From Methylobacterium phyllostachyos (lineage in GTDB: Bacteria > Pseudomonadota > Alphaproteobacteria > Rhizobiales > Beijerinckiaceae), in contig NZ_FNHS01000006.1 of assembly GCF_900103445.1 (NCBI RefSeq), forward strand, positions 278,944 to 342,943: a DNA stretch of 64,000 nucleotides, given 5' to 3'. How positions within the stretch are numbered: position 1 is the stretch's first letter; each line of letters opens with the position of its first letter. The position numbers and the translations under genes were made by a program. The notes under the pieces are model-generated. The model ran no database searches, was not told the origin of the DNA, and saw only the letters and a program-made list of their open reading frames with translations. Of the stretch, positions 8,585 through 17,379 are shown piece after piece.

Positions 8585-9532
8585 ATGCAGCCCATCTTCA
8601 CGACGGAAGGCCTTCACCCGCGAAACCGCTTCAGCCGCTGGCGCGACACGGTGATCGCGCGGGGCTTGCCCATGACGCTCACCGATTGCGCTGAAAAGCC
8701 CTTCGAGGCGCGGATCGAGGCTGCCGAGATCGGACCGCTCGCCATCACACGCTACGCGCAGAATGCAGTGAGGGGCGAAACGACGCATGAGATGAGCCGG
8801 CGCTTCGGAAACGACGGCATCCTTCTTGTGGCTTTGCCGCTGGCAGGGACCATCAGCAGCGTTCAGAACGACCGCTCCACCGTCTGCCATCCGGGTAGCC
8901 TTCTGGTTTTGGACGGCCGTCCAGCGGTGAGCGAAAGCAGCATGGGCTGTCGCGTCCTTTGCCTGGAAGTTCCGCGCGAACGCCTGGAGCGCGTTCTGGG
9001 CCCCGCTTCGCTCTTCACGTCTCTGGAGATCGGCGCCGACCTACCGTCCAGCGTTCTTGCCAGCACCTTCCTGAGGGACTTGGTCGAAGTGCATCCTCAG
9101 CTGGAGTCAGACGGCGTCGATCGAATGGCGTCGATCGCCGTAGATCTGATCGTGGCCAGCATCGCCGAGCGCATCGCCCGGGATGTCCCGCAGCCCATGA
9201 ACGCGACGCTTCTCCTGCAACGGGCCAAGGCCTTCATCGCCGCTAACCTGCATGATCACGCGCTCGATCCGCGCCATCTCGCGGTTGCGATGGGCGTTTC
9301 GCTCCGGCGTCTTCAAGAGGTATTTCACGAAGCCGGCCAGCACATCGCCGAGTACATCTGGCGGCTTCGTCTGGACCTGGCGGCCAAGCGGCTGGCCGAC
9401 CCGGCCTGTGCGCATCTTGCCGTCGGCCTGCTGGCCTACGGCTGCGGCTTCGTCAGCCAAGCGCACTTTTCGAGGCGCTTCAAGGATCACTTCGGCGTGA
9501 CGCCGCGGGAGTACCGTTTCGCGGCCGCCTAA
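8585..9532 (+). CDS. AraC family transcriptional regulator
   Basis: A 315-residue regulator. The N-terminal part (about 1-200) resembles the AraC_binding_2 cupin-like domain. The C-terminal 100 residues hold the double helix-turn-helix, with the first recognition segment at DPRHLAVAMGVSLRRLQEVF and the second at YGCGFVSQAHFSRRFKDHFG, ending in TPREYR. I chose ATG 8585 (MQPIFTTEGLHPRNRF) because that is where similarity of composition to the family begins. Upstream codons to 8444 are AT-rich and atypical. No obvious target gene is adjacent; its inducer is unknown. Confidence 0.85.
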   Translation: MQPIFTTEGLHPRNRFSRWRDTVIARGLPMTLTDCAEKPFEARIEAAEIGPLAITRYAQNAVRGETTHEMSRRFGNDGILLVALPLAGTISSVQNDRSTVCHPGSLLVLDGRPAVSESSMGCRVLCLEVPRERLERVLGPASLFTSLEIGADLPSSVLASTFLRDLVEVHPQLESDGVDRMASIAVDLIVASIAERIARDVPQPMNATLLLQRAKAFIAANLHDHALDPRHLAVAMGVSLRRLQEVFHEAGQHIAEYIWRLRLDLAAKRLADPACAHLAVGLLAYGCGFVSQAHFSRRFKDHFGVTPREYRFAAA

Positions 9533-9601
9533 GCAGCGCGTCCGCCGCCATGGCCGCCACCGGGCGCTTCCGGAAACCCAGGGCGCCCTTCGAGCGTAGG
9601 A

Positions 9602-9625
9602 AGGAACCGAGAAGCCGAGGTTCCT
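9602..9625 (+). promoter_or_regulatory. Inverted repeat just before a start codon
   Basis: AGGAACC and GGTTCCT form 7-bp arms with a 10-nt loop and end 4 nt before ATG 9630. In RNA this would fold over the ribosome-binding region of the following small gene, so it could limit translation. In DNA it could be an operator. Neither is shown. Confidence 0.4.
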
Positions 9626-9629
9626 CCGC

Positions 9630-9851
9630 ATGAATGCCTTTATCGCCGTCGTCCTGGTCTGCGCCAACGGCATTGCCCAGGACGCCTGCACGGACGACCA
9701 GGCCCTCGAGGTCCGAAAGGTCCGCGTCGCCAACGAACTCGGCTGCGCCACCGGCTGGCAGGAGATCGTCGCCCGCACCGAGCGGCGCGACGAGATCGGC
9801 AAGAGCGCTTACCTCAAGACCGAGTGTCGCCGCGTGAAGGAGCCGCAGTGA
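9630..9851 (+). CDS. Small exported hypothetical protein
   Basis: A 73-residue protein with a short hydrophobic N-terminus (FIAVVLVCANGIAQ), then a cysteine-containing region (DACTDDQALEV; ANELGCATGWQEI; LKTECRRV). The three downstream cysteines and the export signal suggest a small periplasmic protein, perhaps with a disulfide. I recognise the ELGCATGWQE pattern as typical of small hypothetical proteins in Methylobacterium, but no function is known to me. It is convergent with the dehydratase gene that ends 6 bp downstream. Confidence 0.6.
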   Translation: MNAFIAVVLVCANGIAQDACTDDQALEVRKVRVANELGCATGWQEIVARTERRDEIGKSAYLKTECRRVKEPQ

Positions 9852-9857
9852 TGGCGG

Positions 9858-10235
9858 CTACTTGTCGTACTTGATGTAGGCGAAGCGCGGATCGGTCGGC
9901 GTGCCTTCGAGCCCATGGCCCTCCAGGCCGGGCTGCCAGGACACGACCTCCTCGATCTTCTTCGCCAGGGCGAAATCCTTGTCGGTGATGCCCTTGGCGG
10001 CATGGTTCATCAGTCGGACCTCGACCCAGGCATAGGAGGCCGTCAGGTCGGGGTGGTGCCAAGCCGCCTCGGCGAGGTGACCCACCGTGTTGATCACCAT
10101 GAGCGTGCTCTTCCAGCCCGACGTCTTGTAGGTCCGGCGAATCCACCCGTCCTCGAGACGCCATGCGGGCAGTTCGTCCTTGAGCCGCGCCTCAACGGTC
10201 GCCTCGTCCAACGCACCTTCACGGGGTTCGCTCAT
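9858..10235 (-). CDS. Pterin-4a-carbinolamine dehydratase family protein
   Basis: A 125-residue cytoplasmic protein of the PCD/DCoH family. It has the expected core with the family histidine region VGHLAEAAWHHPDLTASYAWVEVRL and the segment KGITDKDFALAKKIEEV. Classic members dehydrate 4a-hydroxy-tetrahydrobiopterin. The C-terminus carries an extra stretch (about residues 97-125, GHGLEGTPTDPRFAYIKYDK) beyond a minimal PCD. Homologues also occur in C1 gene clusters of H4MPT-using methylotrophs, where a pterin-related role has been proposed. This copy stands alone and divergent from an ABC transporter, so its physiological substrate is uncertain. Confidence 0.88.
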   Translation of the reverse strand: MSEPREGALDEATVEARLKDELPAWRLEDGWIRRTYKTSGWKSTLMVINTVGHLAEAAWHHPDLTASYAWVEVRLMNHAAKGITDKDFALAKKIEEVVSWQPGLEGHGLEGTPTDPRFAYIKYDK

Positions 10236-10423
10236 GGCCCTTCAACGCTCCCAAACGGTTGTGCGGCCCAGGGTGCCGCCGCATCGCGTGCGGCGCAAGC
10301 GCAGCCGGCGCTGTGGACGCCAAGCCACGCCAGCCCTATGACCATTTTCCAATGGTGCTGGGACAAGTCCGCACCCCAGTCTACCCCTGCTGAAGACTGC
10401 ACAAAACAATGGGAGAAGGCGTG

Positions 10424-11407
10424 ATGCTGTCACGGCGCGCGATGCTCGCCGGGAGCTTGCTCGGCACCCTCGGGCTGCGGGCGGCACGGGCCGATGCGCC
10501 GGTGATCCGCCTCGGGAGCCTCCCCTTCGGCACCTCCACCTGGGAAGCCGCGGTGATCAAGGCTCGCGGCCTCGACGCGGCCAACGGCTTTCAGCTCGAC
10601 GCCGTCAAGCTCGCCGGGAACGACGCGGCGCGGATCAGCTTCATCGGCGGGCAGGTGGATACGATCGTCGGCGACCTCCTCTGGGCCGCCCGCCTCGGCA
10701 ATGACGGGCAAGCGGTTCGCTTCATCCCGTATTCCACTTCGGAGGGCTCCGTGATGGTGCCGGCCGACAGTCCGATCAAGAGTTTGAAGGACCTCGCCGG
10801 CAAGCGCCTCGGCGTGGCCGGTGGGCCCCTCGACAAGAGTTGGCTGCTCCTCCGGGCGCAGGCCAAAGATGTCGCCGGGATCGATCTGGAGCGCGAGGCC
10901 GAGATCGCCTACGGCGCCCCCCCGCTCATAACGCTGAAGCTGGAGCAGGGGGCTCTGGACGCCGCGCTGACCTACTGGACCTATGGCGCGCGCCTGCAAG
11001 CCAAAAATTTCCGGCGGCTGATCAGTGTCGAGGACATCATGCACGCCCTCGGTGTCCCGGGGGACGTGGCGCTGATCGGCTACCTCTTCCAGGACACCAC
11101 GGTGAAGGAGAAGCCGGAGGCCGTGGCGGGTTTCGCCCGGGCCTCCCGTGCCGCCAAGGATATGCTCGCCCAGGATCCCTCGACTTGGCAGATCGTGCGG
11201 CCCCTGATGGCCGCGGAGGACGAGGCCACCTTCGAGGCGTTGAAGCACGATTTCCTCGCCGGGATTCCGCGCCGGCCCGTGGCAGAGGAGCGGGCCGATG
11301 CGGAGACGCTTTATGCTGTGATGGCGCGGCTCGGCGGATCGCGCCTCGTCGGGAAGGGCTCGAATCTGCCCCCCGACCTCTACTATGACAGCAGCCGCAA
11401 TGGCTGA
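10424..11407 (+). CDS. ABC transporter substrate-binding protein (NitT/TauT type)
   Basis: A 327-residue periplasmic binding protein. The start ATG 10424 is preceded by a strong Shine-Dalgarno GGGAGAAGG at 10411-10419, which is why I prefer it to 10409. The N-terminus has a twin-arginine-like signal (LSRRAMLAGSLLGTLGLRAA). The body matches the NMT1/SsuA group: IRLGSLPFGTSTWEA, FIGGQVDTIVGDLLWAA and SPIKSLKDLAGKRLGVAGG. It is followed by permease and ATPase genes, giving a complete importer. Members of this group take up nitrate, sulfonates, taurine or thiamine precursors; the sequence does not tell which. Confidence 0.87.
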   Translation: MLSRRAMLAGSLLGTLGLRAARADAPVIRLGSLPFGTSTWEAAVIKARGLDAANGFQLDAVKLAGNDAARISFIGGQVDTIVGDLLWAARLGNDGQAVRFIPYSTSEGSVMVPADSPIKSLKDLAGKRLGVAGGPLDKSWLLLRAQAKDVAGIDLEREAEIAYGAPPLITLKLEQGALDAALTYWTYGARLQAKNFRRLISVEDIMHALGVPGDVALIGYLFQDTTVKEKPEAVAGFARASRAAKDMLAQDPSTWQIVRPLMAAEDEATFEALKHDFLAGIPRRPVAEERADAETLYAVMARLGGSRLVGKGSNLPPDLYYDSSRNG

Positions 11408-11458
11408 GGTGTCCGCCCGCCATCAGGACATGACGCGTTTCCGGATCATCGGGACCGC

Positions 11459-12196
11459 ATGGGCGCGCTGATCCGGCTCGCGTCCCTCCTGGTGCTGATC
11501 GGCGCGTGGCAGACCGCCGCGCTCGAGGCGCATTCGCGTCTGTTGCCGACACCTCTGGCGGTGATGAGCTTCATCGCGCAGGAGGCTGCGCGGGGCGATC
11601 TCGCACACAATATCGGTATCACGCTCCTGCGGGTGGCGATCTCGTTCGCGATCGCGATGGTTCTTGGAATCGTCCTGGGCGTGGCCCTCGGCCGCTCGAA
11701 GGCAACCGACCTCACCCTGGACACGCCTCTCCTCGTCCTCCTCAACACGCCGGCCCTGGTCATCACCGTGCTGGCCTATGTCTGGGTCGGGCTGACCGAG
11801 ACGGCTGCCATCCTGGCGGTGGTGCTCAACAAGCTGCCCAACGTCGCGGTGATCGTGCGGGAGGGCGCCCGGAACCTCGATCCCGGCCTCGACGAGATGG
11901 CCCGAGCCTACCGGCTCGACTACCGAACCTGGGTTCAGGATGTGCTGATCCCGCAACTGCAGCCCTACGTTGTCACTGCGGCGCGCTCGGGCCTCTCGCT
12001 CGCCTGGAAGATCGTTCTGGTGGTGGAGCTGCTCGGACGGCCAGATGGTGTCGGGTTCGCGATCAACTACTACTTCGTTCAGAGCACCGACGTAGCCGCG
12101 ATCATCGGGTACAGCCTCGTTTTCATGGCGGTGATGATCGGTATCGATGTCCTCCTGCTCCAGCGGCTCGAAGCCCATGTCCGCCGCTGGCGCTGA
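11459..12196 (+). CDS. ABC transporter permease (NitT/TauT type)
   Basis: A 245-residue inner-membrane permease of the SsuC/TauC family (BPD_transp_1), with about six predicted helices. The segment LPNVAVIVREGARNLDPGLDEMARAY fits the cytoplasmic EAA loop that contacts the ATPase. It follows the binding protein by 51 bp and overlaps the ATPase gene by 20 bp, so the three form one operon. It should form the channel of the importer. Confidence 0.9.
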   Translation: MGALIRLASLLVLIGAWQTAALEAHSRLLPTPLAVMSFIAQEAARGDLAHNIGITLLRVAISFAIAMVLGIVLGVALGRSKATDLTLDTPLLVLLNTPALVITVLAYVWVGLTETAAILAVVLNKLPNVAVIVREGARNLDPGLDEMARAYRLDYRTWVQDVLIPQLQPYVVTAARSGLSLAWKIVLVVELLGRPDGVGFAINYYFVQSTDVAAIIGYSLVFMAVMIGIDVLLLQRLEAHVRRWR

Positions 12197-12911
12197 ATCT
12201 GTCTTGCATGTCGCGATCGATTCGAAGTGGTATCGGCCGCGCGGCGGCGAGCCGGTGGAGGCGGTGCGCGATCTCGCCTTCAGCATCCGAGCCGGCGAGA
12301 TCGTATGCCTGATCGGTCCATCGGGCGCCGGCAAGACCACGACGCTGCGGATCCTGTTGGGGCTCGATACGGCGTTCGAGGGTCGCGTCGCCGGCGCGGA
12401 GCAGGCGGGGATCGTGTTCCAGGAGCCGCGGCTTCTGCCGTGGCGCAGCGTCGAGCACAATGTCCGCCTCGGACTGCCGCGCGAACGCCGGGGTCGCGAC
12501 CTCGATGGCTTGTTCGGGCGGCTCGGGCTTATGGCGTGGCGCGGCAGCTACCCAAAAGCGCTCTCGCTCGGGATGCAGCGGCGCGTGGCCCTCGCGCGGG
12601 CGCTCGCCGACGCTCCCCGGGTCCTGGTGCTCGATGAGCCCTTCGTCTCCCTCGACGATACCGCGGCCGCAGAGTTGCGCAGCCTCGTGGTCGACACGGT
12701 CGACCAGACCGACATGAGCGTCCTGATGGTCACGCACAACGTCGCCGAGGCGATCGAAATCGCGGACCGCCTGCTCCTCGTCTCACGCCGGCCGGCGAGC
12801 CTGATCGCCGATGTCCCCCTCGCTCGGCCGCGCCGGACCCGCGATCGGGCCTGGGCGGAGGCAACCCGGTCGGCGCTCGCAGCCGATTATCCGGACATCA
12901 TCGCGCTCTGA
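12177..12911 (+). CDS. ABC transporter ATP-binding protein (NitT/TauT type)
   Basis: A 244-residue ATPase. Walker A is GPSGAGKTT, the Q-loop is GIVFQEPRLLPWR, Walker B is VLVLDEPFVSLDD, and the switch histidine is in LMVTHNVAEA. The signature motif is unusual, reading LSLGMQRRVALARA instead of LSGGQ; it is still likely active. The start ATG 12177 (MSAAGAESV) lies inside the permease end; an ATG at 12147 is in frame but would add residues with no family match. It powers the importer encoded by the two genes upstream. Confidence 0.9.
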   Translation: MSAAGAESVLHVAIDSKWYRPRGGEPVEAVRDLAFSIRAGEIVCLIGPSGAGKTTTLRILLGLDTAFEGRVAGAEQAGIVFQEPRLLPWRSVEHNVRLGLPRERRGRDLDGLFGRLGLMAWRGSYPKALSLGMQRRVALARALADAPRVLVLDEPFVSLDDTAAAELRSLVVDTVDQTDMSVLMVTHNVAEAIEIADRLLLVSRRPASLIADVPLARPRRTRDRAWAEATRSALAADYPDIIAL

Positions 12912-12920
12912 GGACGCGTC

Positions 12921-14876
12921 TCAGTTCGCCTTCGCGTCTACATCCAGCCGGTCGAGCACGAGCGCCGGCGAACGCGCCGCACCGAGGTCGAAGAAGCCGA
13001 TCCCGGCGGGATCCTTCGCTTTGGCGTGCAATTCCAGAGTTCCGGGCTTCATCACGAACTGTCCCATGGCCGCGCCGATCCCTTTGGCAGCCGCGCCATT
13101 GCCGAGAATGATCGGGATGCCGAGCAAGCTGGCGGTCACGTATTCCTTGCGCAGCTCCTCCGGCTTGAGGCTCAGATCCTTCGATTGCGCTGCCAGGAAC
13201 CGCTCGAACAGACCGGCATTCTCGACTGTCACGTCGAGGCTCTTGGCGCTGCCCGAGAACATCAGCAGGGTTGCCGCCGGCAGGGTGCCGGACAGCAATT
13301 CGGGACCGATGCCGCCGAGGGTCCCCGAGAGACGAACTGTCCCGATATCCCGACCCGAGATCATCAACTCCTTCACGGAGAGATCGCGCGCCTTCTGGTC
13401 CACAGCGGCGTCGGCCACGACGTCGAGGTTGAGGTCGCGATATCCGTAGGCGGGCAGCGCGCCGACGATCGGCTGGCCGGCCACCAATCCCGCGGGCAGG
13501 CTGAGACCCGACAGGGTCAGACGGCTGCTGCTCGGCACGCCGTCGCTGAGGGGGCCGAAGCTGAGCATCGCCTCGCGCAGGGCAATCCGCTGCGCCGGGC
13601 GCGGCGCCACCGTCACCGCCAAGGGACCGCCGGATGTTGAAGCGGCGGACTTGGGCTCGACGGGCTTGGGATCGGCGGGCTTTAGATCGGCGGGCTTGCC
13701 GCCGTTCGCTCGGCTCGCCTCAGAGTTCCGGCCAGGAATCCGTCCGTCCCGAGGGGGCAGACGCTCCGGTGCGGCCTCCGGCGGTAGTTCGATAGAGAGA
13801 TCGTTCAGGGTAAGCTGACCGATCTGCGGCGTGAGACGGCGCATCTCGGCATCGGACAGTCCGGCACTGGCGGCAGGTTCCGCGGCGATCGCCTTCAAAG
13901 CTTCGACCGTGGGCGCCAGCGTGGTTCCGAGCAGCGTCAGGCGGCCGATCTGTGTCCGTAGAGCGCCCCGCGACAGCGAGAGATCCTCAAGCCGCGTGCC
14001 CGCCTCCGGACCCGAGGACGCGTAGGCGACCCGGCGGATCTCGAACAGGAATGGTCCCTTCGGGTCGGCATCGCTGACGCTTAGACCCAGCATCTCCAAG
14101 TTCCCGAGCGACGTCGCCTCAATGAGATCCGCAGCCGCGGCCGCAAAGGCACGCCGGTCGTTCCCCTCTTGGAAGCCTGCAGCCACGATAGCGAAGGCGC
14201 CGTTCCAGCCGTCGGGAATCTGCCGTCCGCCGAGGTCGCGCCCGTTCAAGCTTGCGATCTTGACGGTAGTTCCGCGCGCGTCCGCGTAAGTGACATCCGA
14301 GACCTGGATCGTACCGTAGACCTTCTGAACCGGCCCCTTTCCGTCTCCAGGCACCGTGTAAAGGCGGCTCAGCGCCGCGAGGTCGAGATCCGTCGCCCGC
14401 ACCTGCCCGTAGGTCCCAGAGCCGCGGTTCGACCCCGAGACCGCGCTGACGGTCGCTCCGGCCGCGGTCAGTTCACCGACGCGGCCGGCTCGGACGTCCC
14501 GTGCGACCACGTCGCGGTAGGTCACAGTCTGGTGGTTATCCCCCGGGCCGGAACTCTCGGAGGTCAGAACGGGAACCGTCAGGCTGCCGGCATCGAGCCG
14601 CGCCAGCCGCTCGCTCCACGGCACGGCCGAGTCCGGCCTGAGGATAGCGACGAGATCATCCTTCGAAAGCCGGGTGCCGCTGGCCGTCAGCTTCGGCGCC
14701 TTGAGGAGCGCGCCGCCTAGGGGCAGGACCACATCGGTAACCGTCACATCCTGGACGGCAACGGCACCCTCCTGCGCCGCTAGCGACGCGGGAGCGATTG
14801 CCAGACCCAGGAGCGCCAGCGCGCAGGTCGCCGCCAAGGCCGACCGGAGGCGGAATCGAGCCTTCGGATCAATCAT
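12921..14876 (-). CDS. Large exported protein of unknown function
   Basis: A 651-residue protein with a clear signal peptide (RSALAATCALALLGLAIAPA, cleavage near SLAAQ). I chose the start at 14876 (MIDPKARF) because the signal peptide follows it; the frame stays open 40 codons further upstream. The mature part is rich in short repeated beta-like segments with Leu, Val, Thr and Gly. It is split by a Pro/Lys-rich hinge (about residues 405-430, with repeats of KPAD/KPVEP). The C-terminal half has phrases such as VKELMISGRDIGTVRLSGTLGG, which recall large envelope repeat proteins, but I cannot assign a family. It is convergent with the ABC operon and not clearly part of an operon. Confidence 0.8.
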   Translation of the reverse strand: MIDPKARFRLRSALAATCALALLGLAIAPASLAAQEGAVAVQDVTVTDVVLPLGGALLKAPKLTASGTRLSKDDLVAILRPDSAVPWSERLARLDAGSLTVPVLTSESSGPGDNHQTVTYRDVVARDVRAGRVGELTAAGATVSAVSGSNRGSGTYGQVRATDLDLAALSRLYTVPGDGKGPVQKVYGTIQVSDVTYADARGTTVKIASLNGRDLGGRQIPDGWNGAFAIVAAGFQEGNDRRAFAAAAADLIEATSLGNLEMLGLSVSDADPKGPFLFEIRRVAYASSGPEAGTRLEDLSLSRGALRTQIGRLTLLGTTLAPTVEALKAIAAEPAASAGLSDAEMRRLTPQIGQLTLNDLSIELPPEAAPERLPPRDGRIPGRNSEASRANGGKPADLKPADPKPVEPKSAASTSGGPLAVTVAPRPAQRIALREAMLSFGPLSDGVPSSSRLTLSGLSLPAGLVAGQPIVGALPAYGYRDLNLDVVADAAVDQKARDLSVKELMISGRDIGTVRLSGTLGGIGPELLSGTLPAATLLMFSGSAKSLDVTVENAGLFERFLAAQSKDLSLKPEELRKEYVTASLLGIPIILGNGAAAKGIGAAMGQFVMKPGTLELHAKAKDPAGIGFFDLGAARSPALVLDRLDVDAKAN

Positions 14877-15032
14877 GACAGGGTCCAGGCCAGAGCGTTC
14901 ACACGAATCCCGTACGGGTGCCGCGTTTTGCCGGGGGAAGCAATCACGCGCGCCGGCTCGGCTCCCTGAGGCCCGAGATGTGTCGCACGGGGGCAACGGC
15001 CCCCCGGGCGTCCCTATCCGATAGGAGCGTTG

Positions 15033-15359
15033 CTAGAGTGAGAAGGACGTTCCGCAACCGCAGGATGCCGTGGCGAGTGGATTCTCGATCTTGAACGATT
15101 GGCCTATCAGGTCGTTCACGAAGTCAATGGTCGACCCATCCATGTATTCCAGAGAGACCGGATCGACGACCACTGTGGCGCCGTTACGCTCGATCGCGAT
15201 GTCCTGCGCCTCGCGGCTCCGGACGATATCGAAGGCGTATGAGAAACCCGAGCAGCCGCCGCCGTTGACGCTGATCCGCAGCGACGAGCCGGCGGGCTCG
15301 GCGACCATGATCTCGTTGATGCGCTTGGCGGCGCGGTCGGTGAGGGTGATTTCAGCCAT
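15033..15359 (-). CDS. erpA: Iron-sulfur cluster insertion protein (ErpA/IscA family)
   Basis: A 108-residue A-type carrier. The three cluster-binding cysteines are visible: one in NGGGCSGFSY and two in the C-terminal TASCGCGTSF. The start at 15359 (MAEITLTDRAAKRI) fits the family; the frame continues upstream but without family character. It delivers Fe-S clusters to apo-proteins in the cytoplasm. It is divergent from dgt; the erpA-dgt-argS arrangement is common in Rhizobiales, which supports the call over other A-type carriers such as SufA. Confidence 0.9.
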   Translation of the reverse strand: MAEITLTDRAAKRINEIMVAEPAGSSLRISVNGGGCSGFSYAFDIVRSREAQDIAIERNGATVVVDPVSLEYMDGSTIDFVNDLIGQSFKIENPLATASCGCGTSFSL

Positions 15360-15512
15360 CTGTCTCTGGCCACGCATTCGTTCGGTGGACGCCGCTGCCG
15401 GCCCGTTGCCCTGAGCGCCTTCACCGACAAGATATGGATCCTGAGCCTGCGCCGCAACGCGTCGGACGGGGAGAGGCCATGACCAGATTGCGCGAGACAG
15501 TGGGCGGTTGCC

Positions 15513-16760
15513 GTGCGGGCTAACGGCGAGCGGTGGCGTGCGCCCTACGCCACGGACCCGGCCCGGACCCGCGGTCGCCTGATTTCGGAGGCCGGTTCCC
15601 CCACGCGAAGCGACTTCCAGCGTGACCGGGACCGGATCATCCACTCCACGGCCTTCCGGCGTTTGAAGCACAAGACCCAGGTCTTCGTGCATCACGAGGG
15701 CGACCATTACCGGACCCGGCTAACGCACACCCTTGAGGTCAGCCAGATCGGCAGGGCTCTGGCGCGCGCTCTTGGGCTCGACGAGGATCTGGCGGAGGCG
15801 TTGGCGCTCAGCCACGACCTCGGCCACACCTGTTTCGGCCATACGGGCGAGGACGCCCTCGACGCCTGCATGTCCGCCTATGGGGGGTTCGACCACAACG
15901 CGCAGGCCCTGCGGATCGTGACACGCCTGGAGCGGCGCTATGCCGGGTTCGATGGTCTGAACCTCGCCTGGGAGACGCTGGAGGGTCTCGTCAAGCATAA
16001 CGGCCCGCTGATCGACGCGGATGGCCGGCCGACGCCGCGCTACGCCGAGCGCGGCATCCCGGCGGCGATCCTCGAATACGATGCGCTCAACCCCCTCGAT
16101 CTCTGGAGCCAGGCCGGCCCCGAGGCGCAGGCCGCGTCTCTCGCCGACGACATCGCCTACGCAGCCCACGACCTGGATGACGGCCTCCGCGCCGGCCTCT
16201 TCGAGATTCCTGAGCTGCGGGCGGTTCCGTTCCTCGCCGGCCTCCTGGACGAGATCGACGGGCTGCATCCGGGCCTCGAGCCGTCACGCAAGATTCACGA
16301 GCTGGCCCGACGCGTAATCACCCGATTCGTCGAGGATGTGATCCGCGAGGGGGGGCGCCGCATCGCCACTCTCAACCCGCGAAGCGTCGAGGACATCCGG
16401 CGGTCCAACGAGCCGGTGATCGCGTTCTCGCCGGAGGTCGCCGCCGCGGATGCCGACATCATGCGGTTCCTGTGGCAGCGCATGTACCGACACCCGGGCG
16501 TGGTGGCGGTGCGCCGGAAGGCCGACACCATTGTCCGCGATCTGTTCACGGCCTTCACCACCGACCCATCGCGGATGCCGGAGGAGTGGAGCACCGGGCT
16601 TAACGGAGCCCCGGAGGCGCGGATCGCCCGCAGGGTTGCCGACTACATCGCCGGCATGACCGACACCTACGCGGCGCTGGCCCATCGTAAGATCTACGAA
16701 ACGACGCCGGACCTGCACTGGGACTTGCCCAGCCGAGGATTGCCGCTGACAGATCCTTGA
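15513..16760 (+). CDS. dgt: Deoxyguanosinetriphosphate triphosphohydrolase-like protein
   Basis: A 415-residue HD-domain protein that hydrolyses dNTPs to deoxynucleoside and triphosphate. The start is GTG 15513. The N-terminus carries the family motif [19 protein letters not shown] and [18 protein letters not shown]. The metal-binding HD pair is in [18 protein letters not shown], and the second His/Asp site is in [17 protein letters not shown]. The length is normal for the type 2 (alphaproteobacterial) subfamily. It helps keep dNTP pools in balance; the position next to erpA and argS is conserved. Confidence 0.93.
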   Translation: MRANGERWRAPYATDPARTRGRLISEAGSPTRSDFQRDRDRIIHSTAFRRLKHKTQVFVHHEGDHYRTRLTHTLEVSQIGRALARALGLDEDLAEALALSHDLGHTCFGHTGEDALDACMSAYGGFDHNAQALRIVTRLERRYAGFDGLNLAWETLEGLVKHNGPLIDADGRPTPRYAERGIPAAILEYDALNPLDLWSQAGPEAQAASLADDIAYAAHDLDDGLRAGLFEIPELRAVPFLAGLLDEIDGLHPGLEPSRKIHELARRVITRFVEDVIREGGRRIATLNPRSVEDIRRSNEPVIAFSPEVAAADADIMRFLWQRMYRHPGVVAVRRKADTIVRDLFTAFTTDPSRMPEEWSTGLNGAPEARIARRVADYIAGMTDTYAALAHRKIYETTPDLHWDLPSRGLPLTDP

Positions 16761-17379
16761 TGCACGGCAAAGCATTCAGCGGAACTGGATCGAAACGGGC
16801 GGACAACATGGGTCCCGTCGACGTCCCGACCTCATCGACGAAATGCGTGCGGTTTGCCCGGGCCAGCGGACCGTGAGGGCCGGGTTTTGCAGAGCGGGCA
16901 TCCCGTCGAATTCCGTGCCGACCGCCTGGAAAGAGCTGACCCTGACGAAGGCCTAAAGCCATGCGCGGAGGCGGCTGCGGCCACCCCTGTCGGCAGGCCC
17001 CAGCTATACCCGTAGCCGGCCGGATGACGGTAGCCTCAGCGCCTCAATCCGCGCACTACAGCGTCTGGTGCAACCGGAGGAGGGTCAAAGCCTGCAGCGC
17101 GCAATCGGCAGGATCTTGATCAAACTTTCCGGGATCTGGCGTTTTCACAGACCGCAGCGATGGCAGCCGTTGCTCGCTGGGAGAACGACCAAGTCCAGCC
17201 GAGTTGGTCCTCGGCGCCCGGAACATCGTGCGGCCCCGCCGGCAACCGGCCGCGAACTGCTGCCGAACCGAGCCGCCCTTCGGTGCCGTGACAGCCTTCC
17301 GCCCCCTTGCTAGACGGCCGTTGCGGACGCAGGCCGGACGGGTCGGGCGATACCACCTCCGCAAGCGAGACCGAGACCG
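16761..17379. other. Long intergenic region upstream of argS
   Basis: A 619-base stretch without a convincing gene. Short open frames exist on both strands (for example 38 codons from ATG 16760), but none has a ribosome-binding site or family character. I see only weak inverted repeats such as CGTCGA/TCGACG at 16816-16840. It is unusually long for this conserved gene order and could hold an unrecognised small RNA or the decayed remains of a gene. Confidence 0.4.
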
